A stretch of 64,000 bases of DNA from positions 1 to 64,000 of the forward strand of contig CAYMCO010000008.1 of NCBI GenBank assembly GCA_964388955.1, written 5' to 3'. Within the stretch, counting starts at the first letter, position 1, and every line of letters begins with the position of its first letter. The notes beneath the pieces are model-generated. The model saw only the letters and a list, made by a program, of their open reading frames with translations. It was not told where the DNA came from and did not search any database. Shown here piece by piece: positions 9,176 through 18,529 of the stretch. The translations under genes and the position numbers were made by a program. Origin of the DNA: CAYMCO01 sp964388955 (lineage in GTDB: Bacteria; Chloroflexota; Anaerolineae; Anaerolineales; E44-bin32).

Positions 9176-10921
9176 ATGCGGTTGAGGAAAAAGATACTGG
9201 CATGCCTGGCAATATTGGTCTCTGTGTCGATTGGGATCACAGCCTGCGGCCCTTCGACACCGGCAGTCTCTCCGCCATCCACGGAAGAAGTGGCGCAGCC
9301 CACAACTCCGCCGGAGGAGCCGGTGGGGGAGGAAACTCCCATGGAAGAGCCCGAGCAGGAGGGGCCTGTCGTCTTGCGCGTCGGGGCGATGTACCCGCAG
9401 GACTGTTGGAACCCCTTCTCCTGCACCGGGGTATGGTACTTCAGCCATCTGGTGATCGAGGGGTTCGCCGACCACTACACCACCTCCGAGGGCTGCAAGG
9501 GCGTCCCCCGGCTGGCAGAATCCTGGGAAGTCTCCGACGATGGCCGCACCTGGACCATCAAGCTGCATGACGGGATTACCTTCAGCGACGGCACGCCCTT
9601 CACTGCCGAAACTGCCAAGTGGAACATCGATTGGTACAGTCAGACCCCGTCGCTACAGGAATGGTTCGCCGAGACGCTCTCGATGGAATCCGTCGAGGTG
9701 GTGGATGAACTCACCCTCCGCTACACGACTACCGATCCGATCATCAATTCACCGGATTATGACTGGGTGTGGTGGTATATGCTCAACCCGAACATCTGGG
9801 GGAACATCCCGGAGGACGAGCTGTATACGTATGAGGACTTCCCACCTGTTGGCACTGGCCCCTACACTGTCACCGAACACGTACCTGGGGAGTACATCAT
9901 CTTTGACGACCGGCCCGACTACTATCGGGGCGATCCGCCCATCGACCGGGTGATCTACACGCTCTACAGCAACCCCGACGCCATCGTCAGCGCGCTGCTA
10001 GCGGGCGAGATCGACGTCACCACCCCGTGGCTGCCCCCCGAGGCCTACGATTCTCTCGCCGGGGCGCCCAATGTCACAGTGGAGGAGAAGGAACCCTACG
10101 CGGGCAGCCTATACTGGCTGATCTTTAACGTGTTCGACGCCGAGGATCTGCCCAGAAACCCCGCTATCGTCGATGCCAAAGTGCGCGAAGCCATTGACTA
10201 CGCCATCGACAAGCAGCAGCTTGTGGATGTGGCGCTGCTGGGCCATGGGGTAGTTCTCCCGACGAGTTGGGCCGGGGTGACGGACATCGAGGTGGCCCCC
10301 GATCTTGAGGTGACGCCCTACGATCCGGCTACGGCTAACCAGATCCTGGACGATGCCGGCTATCTGGACAGCGACGGAGATGGGGTGCGCGAGAACCCAG
10401 ACGGCACGCCGCTGGAATTTAGCTTGGTCTACGGCCTGGAGTTCCCGCCGGCCGCCACGATGTCGAATATGATCACCGATTGGCTGCGGGAGATCGGGAT
10501 CACCGTGCTCCCCGAGGCGCAAGAGGTCGGTTCCTGGAATTCCATCGTGCTGGACCAGCACAGCTTCGACATGGCCATCAACGCCGCCACGCATGACATC
10601 GATGCGGCCTCCATGGACTTCTGGTTCAGCTGCTGGTCGGCAGAATCCGGCAGCAATGCGCTGAACTACTCGGGCTACTGCAACCCGGAGATGGATGACT
10701 TGGTTTACGAGTATTGGTACTCGGATGATCCAGAAGGCCGCTGGGAGCCCATGTACGAGGCGCAGCACATACTGGCTGATGATCGGCCCATCATCACCTT
10801 GGCCGGCCAGAACACCATCCAGGCGTACCGGAACGACCGGTTCGAGTTCCCCTCCGACACCTGTGATGTGTCCTTCAACATGTTCGACCCGGAGGGCCTG
10901 CTGCAAGCGAAAGTGAAATGA
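9176..10921 (+). CDS. ABC transporter solute-binding lipoprotein (family 5, peptide/opine type)
   Basis: A 581-residue extracytoplasmic binding protein. A lipoprotein signal peptide is visible: KK positive start, hydrophobic core, then ITAC with the lipidated Cys24. A Pro/Glu-rich tether of about 45 residues follows, then the SBP family 5 fold with 'LRVGAMYPQDCWNPF' and 'WTIKLHDGITFSDGTPFTAE' style motifs. AGGAGAGGAG lies just before the ATG. No permease gene adjoins it. The ATPase tail at the window's left edge and the dppBCDF set at 42-46 kb are possible partners. Its place between a UroD-family methyltransferase and an aminotransferase suggests that it captures the substrate of this cluster. 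Confidence 0.93.
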   Translation: MRLRKKILACLAILVSVSIGITACGPSTPAVSPPSTEEVAQPTTPPEEPVGEETPMEEPEQEGPVVLRVGAMYPQDCWNPFSCTGVWYFSHLVIEGFADHYTTSEGCKGVPRLAESWEVSDDGRTWTIKLHDGITFSDGTPFTAETAKWNIDWYSQTPSLQEWFAETLSMESVEVVDELTLRYTTTDPIINSPDYDWVWWYMLNPNIWGNIPEDELYTYEDFPPVGTGPYTVTEHVPGEYIIFDDRPDYYRGDPPIDRVIYTLYSNPDAIVSALLAGEIDVTTPWLPPEAYDSLAGAPNVTVEEKEPYAGSLYWLIFNVFDAEDLPRNPAIVDAKVREAIDYAIDKQQLVDVALLGHGVVLPTSWAGVTDIEVAPDLEVTPYDPATANQILDDAGYLDSDGDGVRENPDGTPLEFSLVYGLEFPPAATMSNMITDWLREIGITVLPEAQEVGSWNSIVLDQHSFDMAINAATHDIDAASMDFWFSCWSAESGSNALNYSGYCNPEMDDLVYEYWYSDDPEGRWEPMYEAQHILADDRPIITLAGQNTIQAYRNDRFEFPSDTCDVSFNMFDPEGLLQAKVK

Positions 10922-11250
10922 GGTAGGTCTACCGTTTGTCCGCAGGAGAGCAGCCCGGGCTGCTCTCCTGCATGCACCCGGCCGCAGAGGCGGCGGCCGA
11001 TCTTGCTGGAAGGATCGCTCTGCCGCACGATGGCGGGCGACGATCGATAATGGCGATGGTGCCGACATCCTTAAGGCGCTTACCATTGGCAGGCGCTGGC
11101 AGCTCCGGCTGCCGGGCGACCGCGCTGGGCGTGCGACCTGCTTCAATCGGCCGTATGTCTCATATTGCGCGCACGCCGTGAGCACCGCGGTGCGTAGATC
11201 TCGCACGAGATATGCCGCCACCATCGACCGCAGATTGAAGGGAGTGCAAT
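10922..11250. other. Gene-free gap (329 bases) with terminator
   Basis: The gap contains the palindrome at 10943-10970. No coding segment is supported in the rest. Confidence 0.4.
10943..10970 (+). terminator. Perfect 28-base palindrome after the binding-protein gene
   Basis: CAGGAGAGCAGCCC is followed directly by its exact reverse complement, giving 14-bp arms with no spacer. It lies 22 bases after the stop codon. A small GGTAG/CTACC stem precedes it at 10922-10933. No T-run follows. The likely role is transcript-end structure. Confidence 0.55.
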
Positions 11251-12606
11251 ATGACCCAGCCCAAGACCAAAGACGAGTTGATTGAAGCGCTCAAGGAGCA
11301 AACCCCTCGATCCGGGGAAATGTGGCAGGCGGCCCAAGATGTCGTCCCTGGTGGACTGCTCAGCCTGGCCCGCAAATTCAAGCCGTATCCTTTCTATACA
11401 CACCGCGGCGAAGGCCCTTATATCTGGGACGTGGATGAAAACCGCTACATCGATTGCTGCATGTCCTACGGCGTGCTGCTCTTGGGGCACACGCCGGGGG
11501 TGGCGAAGCGGGCCATTGCCGAGCAGAACGAGCTGGGCACCAGCTACGGCACGCCGCACCCCCTCGAGATCCAGTACTCGGAGCGGTTGATCGAGTGCAT
11601 CCCCTGTGCGGAGCGCGTCCTCTTGTGCAATTCGGGCACGGAAGCCACCATGCAGGGTATCCGCATCATGCGCTCCTACACCGGCAAGGATAAGATCGGC
11701 AAGTTCGAGAGCACCTATCATGGCTGGCATGACTACGCCATGTGGAATATTGGGGTTCCCCAAGATGACTGGGGCCCGGCCGAAAGACCGGCTGCCGTTC
11801 CCTCCTCTGCGGGCATTCCCAAAGCGGTTGAAGACACCATGCTCATCCTGCCGCAAGGGGAGGAGGCACTCTCCTTGATCGAAGCGAACGCAGATGAACT
11901 GGCGGGAGTGATGGTCGAACCCGTGGTCGCCAGCGGGGGGATGTTCCCCCTGCGAAAGGATTTTCTCGAACGGCTTCGGGAGGTCACCGAGCGGACAGGT
12001 GTGATGTTGATGTTCGACGAGGTGATCACCGGGTTCAGAATGGCCCTGGGGGGCGCGCAGGAATACTACGGTGTGCTTCCCGATCTGGCGACCTATGGCA
12101 AGATCATCGGAGGCGGTATGCCCGTCGGTGCTGTCGGCGTCTCCAAGGAGGTGATGGACTCAGTGCTGGAGGCGGAGCTGTCGGTCTCCATCGCCGGAAC
12201 CTTCAGCGGCAACCCCATGACCCTGGCGGCCGGCTACGCGCTGATCGGCTACTTGATGGAGCACCCCGAGATCTACGAGGATATGGCCCGCAGGGGCGAT
12301 CGCCTGCGGGGCGGGTTCAACGAGTGGGCGGCCGCGAATGGTTATCCCGCCGCGATGACCGGGGTGGGCTCTATGTTCCAAACCCACCTGCAAGCCCTGC
12401 CCTTGGAGAAACCTCGCGATTTGAAGAACCAGCATCTGGAGGCGCTCGGTGACGCCCAGCTCTACCTGCGGCTCAACGGCGTGTTCCTGCCATGGCTGCA
12501 CCTGGCCTTCATCTCGGCCGCACATACCGACGAGGTAGTGGAGGAGGTCCTGCGCGTTCACAAGCTATCGGTGGAGGCGGCGCTGACGGCCCACGGGATC
12601 GTTTAG
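11251..12606 (+). CDS. Class III PLP-dependent aminotransferase (glutamate-1-semialdehyde aminomutase-like)
   Basis: A 451-residue fold-type I PLP enzyme of the class III aminotransferase/HemL-like group. Asp256 in 'FDEVITGFR' binds the pyridine nitrogen, and Lys284 in 'TYGKIIGGGMP' is the Schiff-base lysine. The 'CNSGTEATM' phosphate-binding turn is at about 126-134. A heme role is unlikely because no other heme-pathway gene is near and a similar enzyme is encoded at 37725-39065. Catabolic transamination of an amine or beta/omega-amino acid is more likely. The neighbouring ThDP enzyme and aldehyde dehydrogenase could process the product. Confidence 0.9.
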   Translation: MTQPKTKDELIEALKEQTPRSGEMWQAAQDVVPGGLLSLARKFKPYPFYTHRGEGPYIWDVDENRYIDCCMSYGVLLLGHTPGVAKRAIAEQNELGTSYGTPHPLEIQYSERLIECIPCAERVLLCNSGTEATMQGIRIMRSYTGKDKIGKFESTYHGWHDYAMWNIGVPQDDWGPAERPAAVPSSAGIPKAVEDTMLILPQGEEALSLIEANADELAGVMVEPVVASGGMFPLRKDFLERLREVTERTGVMLMFDEVITGFRMALGGAQEYYGVLPDLATYGKIIGGGMPVGAVGVSKEVMDSVLEAELSVSIAGTFSGNPMTLAAGYALIGYLMEHPEIYEDMARRGDRLRGGFNEWAAANGYPAAMTGVGSMFQTHLQALPLEKPRDLKNQHLEALGDAQLYLRLNGVFLPWLHLAFISAAHTDEVVEEVLRVHKLSVEAALTAHGIV

Positions 12607-12614
12607 GGTTGCGG

Positions 12615-14132
12615 ATGGAGGAAGAAGGCGCAGGCGAGGCCCGGACGTCGGACCCGAGCGCGGGGACCTACAACCCCGAACTGATCCGTCCCATCGTTCC
12701 CAAGCACAGTTGGCACATCCTGACCCAGGCGGAATTGCGCGCCCTGCAGGATGCAACGTATGAGATCCTGGGGGATATCGGGGTCCACTTCCCGCTGCCC
12801 AAAGCGCTGGAGATCTTCGCCGAGCATGGCGCACAGGTGGACTTCGAGAGCCAGATCGTGCGGCTCGAGCCGGATTTGGTGGAGCGGGCGCTGGCTTCGG
12901 CGCCGCGCTATTTCGCCCTTGGCGGCCGCGACCCGGCCCTGGACTTCTGCCTGCAGGAAGGGCACGCCCACTTCGGGCCTGATGGTTGCATGCCCTTTGT
13001 GCGCGACATGAAGACGGGGGAGAAGCGCCATTCGACGAAGGCTGATGTTGTCATGTCCGCCAAGTTGGTGGACTACTTCCCTCAGCTAAGCTTCTATTGG
13101 ACCATGGTGAGCGCGGGTGATTGTGGACGGGCCGCGCCGCTGCACGAGCTGCACGCCGCCTTCAGCAACTGCCGCAAACACGTGCAATCGGAAAGCGTGA
13201 TCGGGGAGAGGGCCGCGCGCTATGCGCTGGAGATGGCGCGCGTGATCGCTGGCGATGATGAGACGCTTCGGGTGCGCCCGCCGATCTCCGCGGTGGTGTG
13301 CTGCATCGACCCTCTGGGGCAGGATACTCATGCCCTGGAAACAGCGCTGGTGTTCGCGGAGGCCGGTTTGCCGAGCGTCATCATGGCCATGAACACCCTG
13401 ATGTCCACGGGCCCGGCCACCGCGGCCGGCGCGCTCACGGTGGGGAACGCGGAGGTGATCAGCGCTATCACGCTGCTTCAGTTGGCATACCCGGGCGCAC
13501 CCGTGCTGCACTCCGTCCTATTGGCCGCAATGGAACCGCGCACTGGGGGGTACCTGTTCCATTCACCACTCGCCGACGGGATGTTCGGGGCTGCCGTCGA
13601 AATGGGGCATTATCATGGCCTTCCGACTCTTGGAAGTTGGGGTGGGACGGACGCGGAAGCCCCGGGGTGGCAGTCGGCCAAGGAGAGCGCCGCGGGCCTG
13701 ATTTCGGCTCTGGTCGGGGCTGAAATCTCCGCCGGGCTGGGCGGGCTGGCCGGCGCCAGCCTGTTTTGTCCGAAGAATCTGGTGCTGGACTGCGATCTCT
13801 TCGACAGCTTCAGGTTGCTTGCCAGCGGGGTGGAGGTAAACGATGAAACGCTCGCGCTGCAGGCCATCCGGGACGTGGGGCCGCGCGGCAACTTTCTTAT
13901 GGAGGATCATACCCTCCGACACATGCGCGCACTTCCCTTCTCCGAGCTTGTTATGGAAGCCAGCCGGCACGGGGAAGGCGACCCCGAAGAGATCATCGCC
14001 GGGGCGAGAAAGAAAACCCAATGGATTCTGGATCACCACGAGCCATCACCCCTGCCGAGCGGGGTCCAAAGGGAATTGGACCGCATCTTGGCGAGTGCAG
14101 ATCGTGAGATCGGGGGGAATGAAGGAGGGTGA
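12615..14132 (+). CDS. MttB-family (trimethylamine methyltransferase-like) corrinoid methyltransferase, non-pyrrolysine
   Basis: A 505-residue member of the MttB superfamily (COG5598 type), usual length. In methanogens this family demethylates trimethylamine with pyrrolysine. Here the frame is open throughout with no internal TAG, so it belongs to the non-pyrrolysine branch, characterised members of which act on quaternary amines such as glycine betaine, proline betaine or carnitine. The ATG at 12615 lies 8 bases after the aminotransferase stop; the frame is open further upstream but that would overlap the aminotransferase. It is followed by a cognate corrinoid protein gene, the standard pairing. 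The exact quaternary amine is unknown. Confidence 0.9.
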   Translation: MEEEGAGEARTSDPSAGTYNPELIRPIVPKHSWHILTQAELRALQDATYEILGDIGVHFPLPKALEIFAEHGAQVDFESQIVRLEPDLVERALASAPRYFALGGRDPALDFCLQEGHAHFGPDGCMPFVRDMKTGEKRHSTKADVVMSAKLVDYFPQLSFYWTMVSAGDCGRAAPLHELHAAFSNCRKHVQSESVIGERAARYALEMARVIAGDDETLRVRPPISAVVCCIDPLGQDTHALETALVFAEAGLPSVIMAMNTLMSTGPATAAGALTVGNAEVISAITLLQLAYPGAPVLHSVLLAAMEPRTGGYLFHSPLADGMFGAAVEMGHYHGLPTLGSWGGTDAEAPGWQSAKESAAGLISALVGAEISAGLGGLAGASLFCPKNLVLDCDLFDSFRLLASGVEVNDETLALQAIRDVGPRGNFLMEDHTLRHMRALPFSELVMEASRHGEGDPEEIIAGARKKTQWILDHHEPSPLPSGVQRELDRILASADREIGGNEGG

Positions 14133-14223
14133 AGGCGTGGTAGTATCATCTCGGCTCCGGGTCGAGACTGACCAGAACCCTGGATTGGCGTGAGTCATCA
14201 CAGGAATCGCTTGGGAGGATTAG

Positions 14224-14862
14224 ATGAGTGACACCCTGAAGCGCATGTTCGACGCAGTGCTCGCAGGTGATTTGGACCAGGCGGTGGCGCAGGTGGAGGC
14301 CGGGCTTGAGGAGGGCTTGAGCCCAGAGCGCATGCTTAAAGAGGGGTTGGTGGCGGCCATGGCCGAGGTGGGCGACCGCTTTGAACGCGGTGAGTACTAT
14401 GTGCCCGAGATGCTGATCGCTGCGCGCGCCATGCAGGGTGGCCTCAATGTGCTTAAGCCGCTGTTGGTGGAGGCGGATATCCAGCCTGCCGGCCGAGTCG
14501 TGATCGGAACGGTTAAGGGGGACCTGCATGACATCGGCAAGAACCTGGTGGCGATGATGCTGGAGGGCGCTGGCTACGAGATAATCGACCTAGGAACCGA
14601 CGTGGCGCCAGAGGAGTTTGCGCAGGCGGCGCGCGAGACGGGGGCGGATTTTCTAGGTATGTCCGCCCTCTTGACTACGACCATGCCCCAGATGCGCAAC
14701 ACTATCGAGGCCCTGGAGGATATGGGTGTCCGGGACCAGGTGTGTGTGATCATTGGGGGCGCGCCCATCACCCAGGACTACTGCGAACAGATTGGTGCCG
14801 ATGGCTTTGCGCCCGATGCCAGCCGGGCCGTCGCGCTGGCGCGCGGTTTGCATGGCGATTGA
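14224..14862 (+). CDS. Corrinoid (cobalamin-binding) protein, MtbC/MttC type
   Basis: A 212-residue methyl-carrier protein. Residues 1-88 are the helical cap domain. The B12-binding Rossmann domain follows with the base-off motif D-x-H-D-x-G at residues 100-105, His102 being the lower axial cobalt ligand, and a glycine-rich 'VIIGGAPI' near 178-185. It accepts the methyl group from the MttB-like enzyme upstream and should pass it to a UroD-family or MeTr-type acceptor enzyme; the UroD-family protein at 7713-8876 is the obvious partner. GGAGG at 14215-14219 sits just before the ATG. Confidence 0.95.
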   Translation: MSDTLKRMFDAVLAGDLDQAVAQVEAGLEEGLSPERMLKEGLVAAMAEVGDRFERGEYYVPEMLIAARAMQGGLNVLKPLLVEADIQPAGRVVIGTVKGDLHDIGKNLVAMMLEGAGYEIIDLGTDVAPEEFAQAARETGADFLGMSALLTTTMPQMRNTIEALEDMGVRDQVCVIIGGAPITQDYCEQIGADGFAPDASRAVALARGLHGD

Positions 14863-15096
14863 GAATCGACTCCAGGACGAAGCCGGTACCCTCGGGGCGC
14901 ACCTGCCAAAGCGGAGGGGCGCCCTCCCCTAGACCTCGAAACGGCCCCACCGCATTCTTGAGGATCCGCGGGGCGAAACCGAGCGCGGGTCGCGGGTTTG
15001 CTTCCCGATCTCGATCGATCTCCCCTCCATGCCCCCTGTGCATACCGCCGCCAAGCGATGGCTGGACCCGGCGGCACCAGGGGTTGAAGGAAGGCG

Positions 15097-16821
15097 ATGA
15101 CACAGATGAGACCTGCAGAGAAAACCGCCAGCCGATCCATCGTAGAAGCCCTTGAGGGAGAGTCAGTGGAGTTTGTGTTCGGCCTCACCGGCACCCATGT
15201 GCTGCCGATTTTCAATGCCTTGGCGGACAGCGACACCATTCGCCACATCACAGTCAAACATGAGAGCGCGGCGGCCTACATGGCGAGCGCCTATGGTTAC
15301 CTGACCGGCCGGCCTGGCGTGGTGCTTGTGACCGCCGGCCCCGGGGCGACCAATTCGCTCACCGGCGTGGCCCAAGCCTTCGCCGCCTCGCATCCCGTGG
15401 TCCACATCACCGGAACGGTCCCCGTCGGTTCCACGAACGAGCCCTTTCACGGGGTGGACCGAGACGATTTCCTGCAGCGGGTCTTCGCTCCGGTCACCAA
15501 ATGGTCCGTGCGGGTCGAGCGGCCGGCACAGATTCCCGCGATGCTGTCCAAGGCCTTCTCCCTCGCGGCCAGTGGACGGCCGGGCCCGGTGCATGTCGAG
15601 ATTCCCGAGAACCTGCTCCGGTCCGATGCAGGGATTGCCGAAGCATACACCCCTTCGCCGCCCCATCGAGCCAAGCCATCACCCAAGATGCTCGATCGAA
15701 TAGCGGCTCAACTGCGCCAGGCGGAGCGGCCCATCATAGTAGCCGGGAGAGGCGTGCTTGTGCACCGCGCGGAACGAGCGCTGGTCCAACTAGCGGAGGC
15801 CATGGGCACCCCGGTGCTGACCACGATTTACGGTGATGGCGTCATCGCCGATGGGCATCCTTTGGCCCTAGGCAACTTCGATGAGTGGTGGGGCAACCCC
15901 TTGGCGTGGGAACTGATCGCACAATCGGATCTGGTGCTGGCCCTGGGGCTGCGATCAGGCACATTGATGGCTCAGGAGCTTGGCAGGCATGTTCCGGGGG
16001 ATGCGATATTTGCTGCGCTGGATGATCCCAATACGCTTGAGCCGGTCGATTGGGCCAGATCGACTCCCATCGTTCACTTGGCCTCTCTGCTGGAGGGATT
16101 GCTGGATCGGGGCCAGGCGCTTGCGCGGCCGGCCGATCCCGGCACCATGGCCCGAATTCGGGAGTATAGGGAGACGCTCCGTCTCGGGATGAAGGCCCAT
16201 CTGCGGCAGTTTGCAGGCATGCAGCCACTGCATTTTGGCTGTGTGCTGCAAGAACTCGCTGCGCGCTTGCCGGAAGATGCCATCGCGCTTTCCGGGTGGG
16301 GCAATAACCGGTTCTGGGGGCGGGCGCTGCTGCCCGTGCACCGGCGGGATAGCTTCATCGGCAATGCTTCCTGGGGGACGATGGGATTCGAACTGGCGGG
16401 AGCCATCGCTGCCAAGCTCGCGTATCCGGATCGACCTGCGGTGGCCATCACCGGGGACGGCGCCCTGCTGATGGGGTTGGGCGATTTCGTGACTGCGGTG
16501 GAGAACAAAGCCAACATCCTGGTCTTGGTGATGAATGATGGGCGCTACGGCAACATCTGGCAGCTGCAGATGATGGAATTCGAGCGGAGCTATGGCGACC
16601 GCATCGGTGGGGTGGATTTTGCCGCCTTTGCAGAGAGCGTGGGCGGAAGGGGTGTGCGGCTGGAGGGGCCGGCGGAGGTCGCCGGCGCGGTGCAGCAGGC
16701 GCTGGATCTGAGTCTTGCCGCGCCGGTCATTCTGGACGCGGTGTGCGACCATCAATTCGGGTGGCCCGAGAGCGGGGAGATGTTCGACTTGGGGCTCCGG
16801 ATGAGGGGCGCGGCGGGGTGA
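15097..16821 (+). CDS. Thiamine-diphosphate-dependent enzyme, acetolactate synthase/decarboxylase family
   Basis: A 574-residue ThDP enzyme with the three-domain order PYR, central and PP. Glu56 in 'VKHESAAAYMA' is the ThDP-activating glutamate. The PP-domain metal motif begins at 'GDGALLMG' near residue 452 and ends in 'MNDGRYGN'. The superfamily includes acetolactate synthase, benzoylformate decarboxylase, oxalyl-CoA decarboxylase and sulfoacetaldehyde acetyltransferase. With an aldehyde dehydrogenase directly downstream, a 2-oxoacid decarboxylase giving an aldehyde is my preferred reading, but that is inference. GAAGGAAGG precedes the ATG. Confidence 0.85.
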   Translation: MTQMRPAEKTASRSIVEALEGESVEFVFGLTGTHVLPIFNALADSDTIRHITVKHESAAAYMASAYGYLTGRPGVVLVTAGPGATNSLTGVAQAFAASHPVVHITGTVPVGSTNEPFHGVDRDDFLQRVFAPVTKWSVRVERPAQIPAMLSKAFSLAASGRPGPVHVEIPENLLRSDAGIAEAYTPSPPHRAKPSPKMLDRIAAQLRQAERPIIVAGRGVLVHRAERALVQLAEAMGTPVLTTIYGDGVIADGHPLALGNFDEWWGNPLAWELIAQSDLVLALGLRSGTLMAQELGRHVPGDAIFAALDDPNTLEPVDWARSTPIVHLASLLEGLLDRGQALARPADPGTMARIREYRETLRLGMKAHLRQFAGMQPLHFGCVLQELAARLPEDAIALSGWGNNRFWGRALLPVHRRDSFIGNASWGTMGFELAGAIAAKLAYPDRPAVAITGDGALLMGLGDFVTAVENKANILVLVMNDGRYGNIWQLQMMEFERSYGDRIGGVDFAAFAESVGGRGVRLEGPAEVAGAVQQALDLSLAAPVILDAVCDHQFGWPESGEMFDLGLRMRGAAG

Positions 16822-16908
16822 GCCGCCTCCGGGAGGACCCCTGGAGGAGGGATTACAATTCAGGATGAACGGCCGACAGCATAAACAGGGAGAGAGGAGA
16901 CGACGAAC

Positions 16909-18276
16909 ATGTCGCTGGAAGCGGTGAATCCCGCCACGGGCGAACTCATCCGTGAATACGAGGAGATGGATAGGGGGCAGGTCGCAGACATCATCGAAAA
17001 CGCCCAGCATGAGTTTCGCTCTTGGCGGAAAGTGCCTTTTAAAGGCCGTGCGGAGCTGATGCGCGCCGCAGCGAATGTCCTGCGGCGGGAGAAGGATGAG
17101 TTTGCGCGCTTGATGGCGCAGGAGATGGGCAAGCCAGTGCGCGATGGCCGCTCTGAGGTCGAGAAATGCGCATGGGTATGCGAGTATTATGCTGAGCGCG
17201 CCGCCGAGTTTCTGCGGGATGAACTCGTGGAGACGGACGCGCGCAAGAGCTTTGTGACCTATCAGCCGTTGGGGGTGATCCTTGCGGTCATGCCATGGAA
17301 TTTTCCGTTCTGGCAGGTCTTCCGCTTCGCCGCGCCGGGGCTGATGGCGGGGAACGCGGCCGTGCTCAAGCATGCCTCAAACGTGCCGGGTTGTGCGCTG
17401 GCGATCGAGCGCGTGTTTCATGAGGCGGGGTTCCCGCCTGCGCTCTTCCGGACGCTTTTGATCGGCAGTGACAAAGTGGAGGCGGTGATCCGGAACCCGA
17501 CCGTCAAAGCGGTCACATTGACCGGAAGCGTCCCGGCCGGCCGAGCCGTGGCCGAGATCGCCGGGAGCGAGATCAAGAAGACGGTGCTGGAGCTCGGGGG
17601 AAGCGATCCCTATGTGATCCTCAGCGACGCCGATGTCTCCGCTGCAGCAACCACCTGTGCCGCCAGCCGCTTGATCAACTCAGGCCAAAGCTGCATCGCC
17701 GCCAAGCGATTTGTGGTCGTACGTGAACATTTGGACCAGTTTCACGACCTGCTCAAGGCCCGCATGGCGGAGGTGCGCATGGGCGACCCGCTGGCGGAAG
17801 ATACCCAATTGGGTCCCCAGGCGCGCCGCGATCTGCGAGACGATCTCCATCGTCAGGTGCGGGAGAGCGTCGAGGCGGGCGCGGAGCTGATTTTGGGCGG
17901 CGAGGTGCCGGAAGGGCCGGGCGCCTACTACCCGGCCTCAATCCTGACCGGTGTGCACAAAGGTATGCCGGCCTACGATGAGGAGCTTTTCGGCCCGGTA
18001 GCAGCCGTGATCGCCGTGGATGATGACGACGAGGCGGTGAGAGTGGCGAACGACTCGCAATTTGGCCTGGGCGCTGCGGTCTTCACTCGCGATCAGGCGC
18101 GCGGGGAGCGGATTGCCTCTCGCGAACTGCAGGCGGGCGCATGCTTCGTCAACGCCTTCGTGCGCTCCGACCCACGGCTTCCCTTCGGGGGTGTGAAGTG
18201 GAGCGGCTATGGGCGGGAGCTGTCGGAGCACGGGATCCGGGAGTTTGTCAACATAAAGACGGTCTACATCGGGTGA
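16909..18276 (+). CDS. NAD(P)-dependent aldehyde dehydrogenase (succinate-semialdehyde dehydrogenase-like)
   Basis: A 455-residue aldehyde dehydrogenase of the short GabD/Sad-like type. The catalytic nucleophile is Cys262 in 'NSGQSCIAAK', and the general base is Glu228 in 'LELGGSDP'. The N-terminal 'AVNPATGE' and 'MPWNFPFWQ' (about 128-136) are characteristic of succinate-semialdehyde dehydrogenases. It follows the ThDP enzyme by 87 bases with AGAGAGGAG upstream of its ATG. It probably oxidises the aldehyde made by the aminotransferase and/or the ThDP enzyme. Confidence 0.92.
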   Translation: MSLEAVNPATGELIREYEEMDRGQVADIIENAQHEFRSWRKVPFKGRAELMRAAANVLRREKDEFARLMAQEMGKPVRDGRSEVEKCAWVCEYYAERAAEFLRDELVETDARKSFVTYQPLGVILAVMPWNFPFWQVFRFAAPGLMAGNAAVLKHASNVPGCALAIERVFHEAGFPPALFRTLLIGSDKVEAVIRNPTVKAVTLTGSVPAGRAVAEIAGSEIKKTVLELGGSDPYVILSDADVSAAATTCAASRLINSGQSCIAAKRFVVVREHLDQFHDLLKARMAEVRMGDPLAEDTQLGPQARRDLRDDLHRQVRESVEAGAELILGGEVPEGPGAYYPASILTGVHKGMPAYDEELFGPVAAVIAVDDDDEAVRVANDSQFGLGAAVFTRDQARGERIASRELQAGACFVNAFVRSDPRLPFGGVKWSGYGRELSEHGIREFVNIKTVYIG

Positions 18277-18361
18277 GTGGCCGATTAGGGGGAAGATCCA
18301 ATCGACCTACGCGGGCGCGGAGCACTCACCGGGCTCCGGTCTGACCCCGAAGGCCAGCAGT

Positions 18362-18480
18362 GCAGGGCTTCCATCGGCATGCACTTTATGGCGCCCTTCG
18401 GACGTGAGGCCCGCTTGATACGCTTGGCTGCCGCCCTGGAGAAAGCCGGGCCCTGGGCGGACCGCCGGAGGTGCGTGTGG
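18362..18480 (+). pseudogene. C-terminal remnant of an amidase-signature gene
   Basis: Translating from 18373 gives 'IGMHFMAPFGREARL' and then 'LEKAGPWADRR', the closing motif of AS-family amidases (consensus GLPIGMHFMAPFGRE..LLRLAAQLE...PWADRR). The preceding residues AGLP occur at 18362-18372 in the neighbouring frame, so a single-base deletion at about 18372 separates 'GLP' from 'IGM'. No catalytic portion remains. It is a decayed fragment between the aldehyde and alcohol dehydrogenase genes. Confidence 0.6.
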
Positions 18481-18529
18481 GGGGCTCTGCCCTCGGATAG
18501 CATGCATATCACACAAGGAGCAGCTCGAC

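Noticed and set aside
12615..14132. Pyrrolysine-containing MttB
   Set aside because: No in-frame TAG occurs in the gene, so the pyrrolysine form is excluded.
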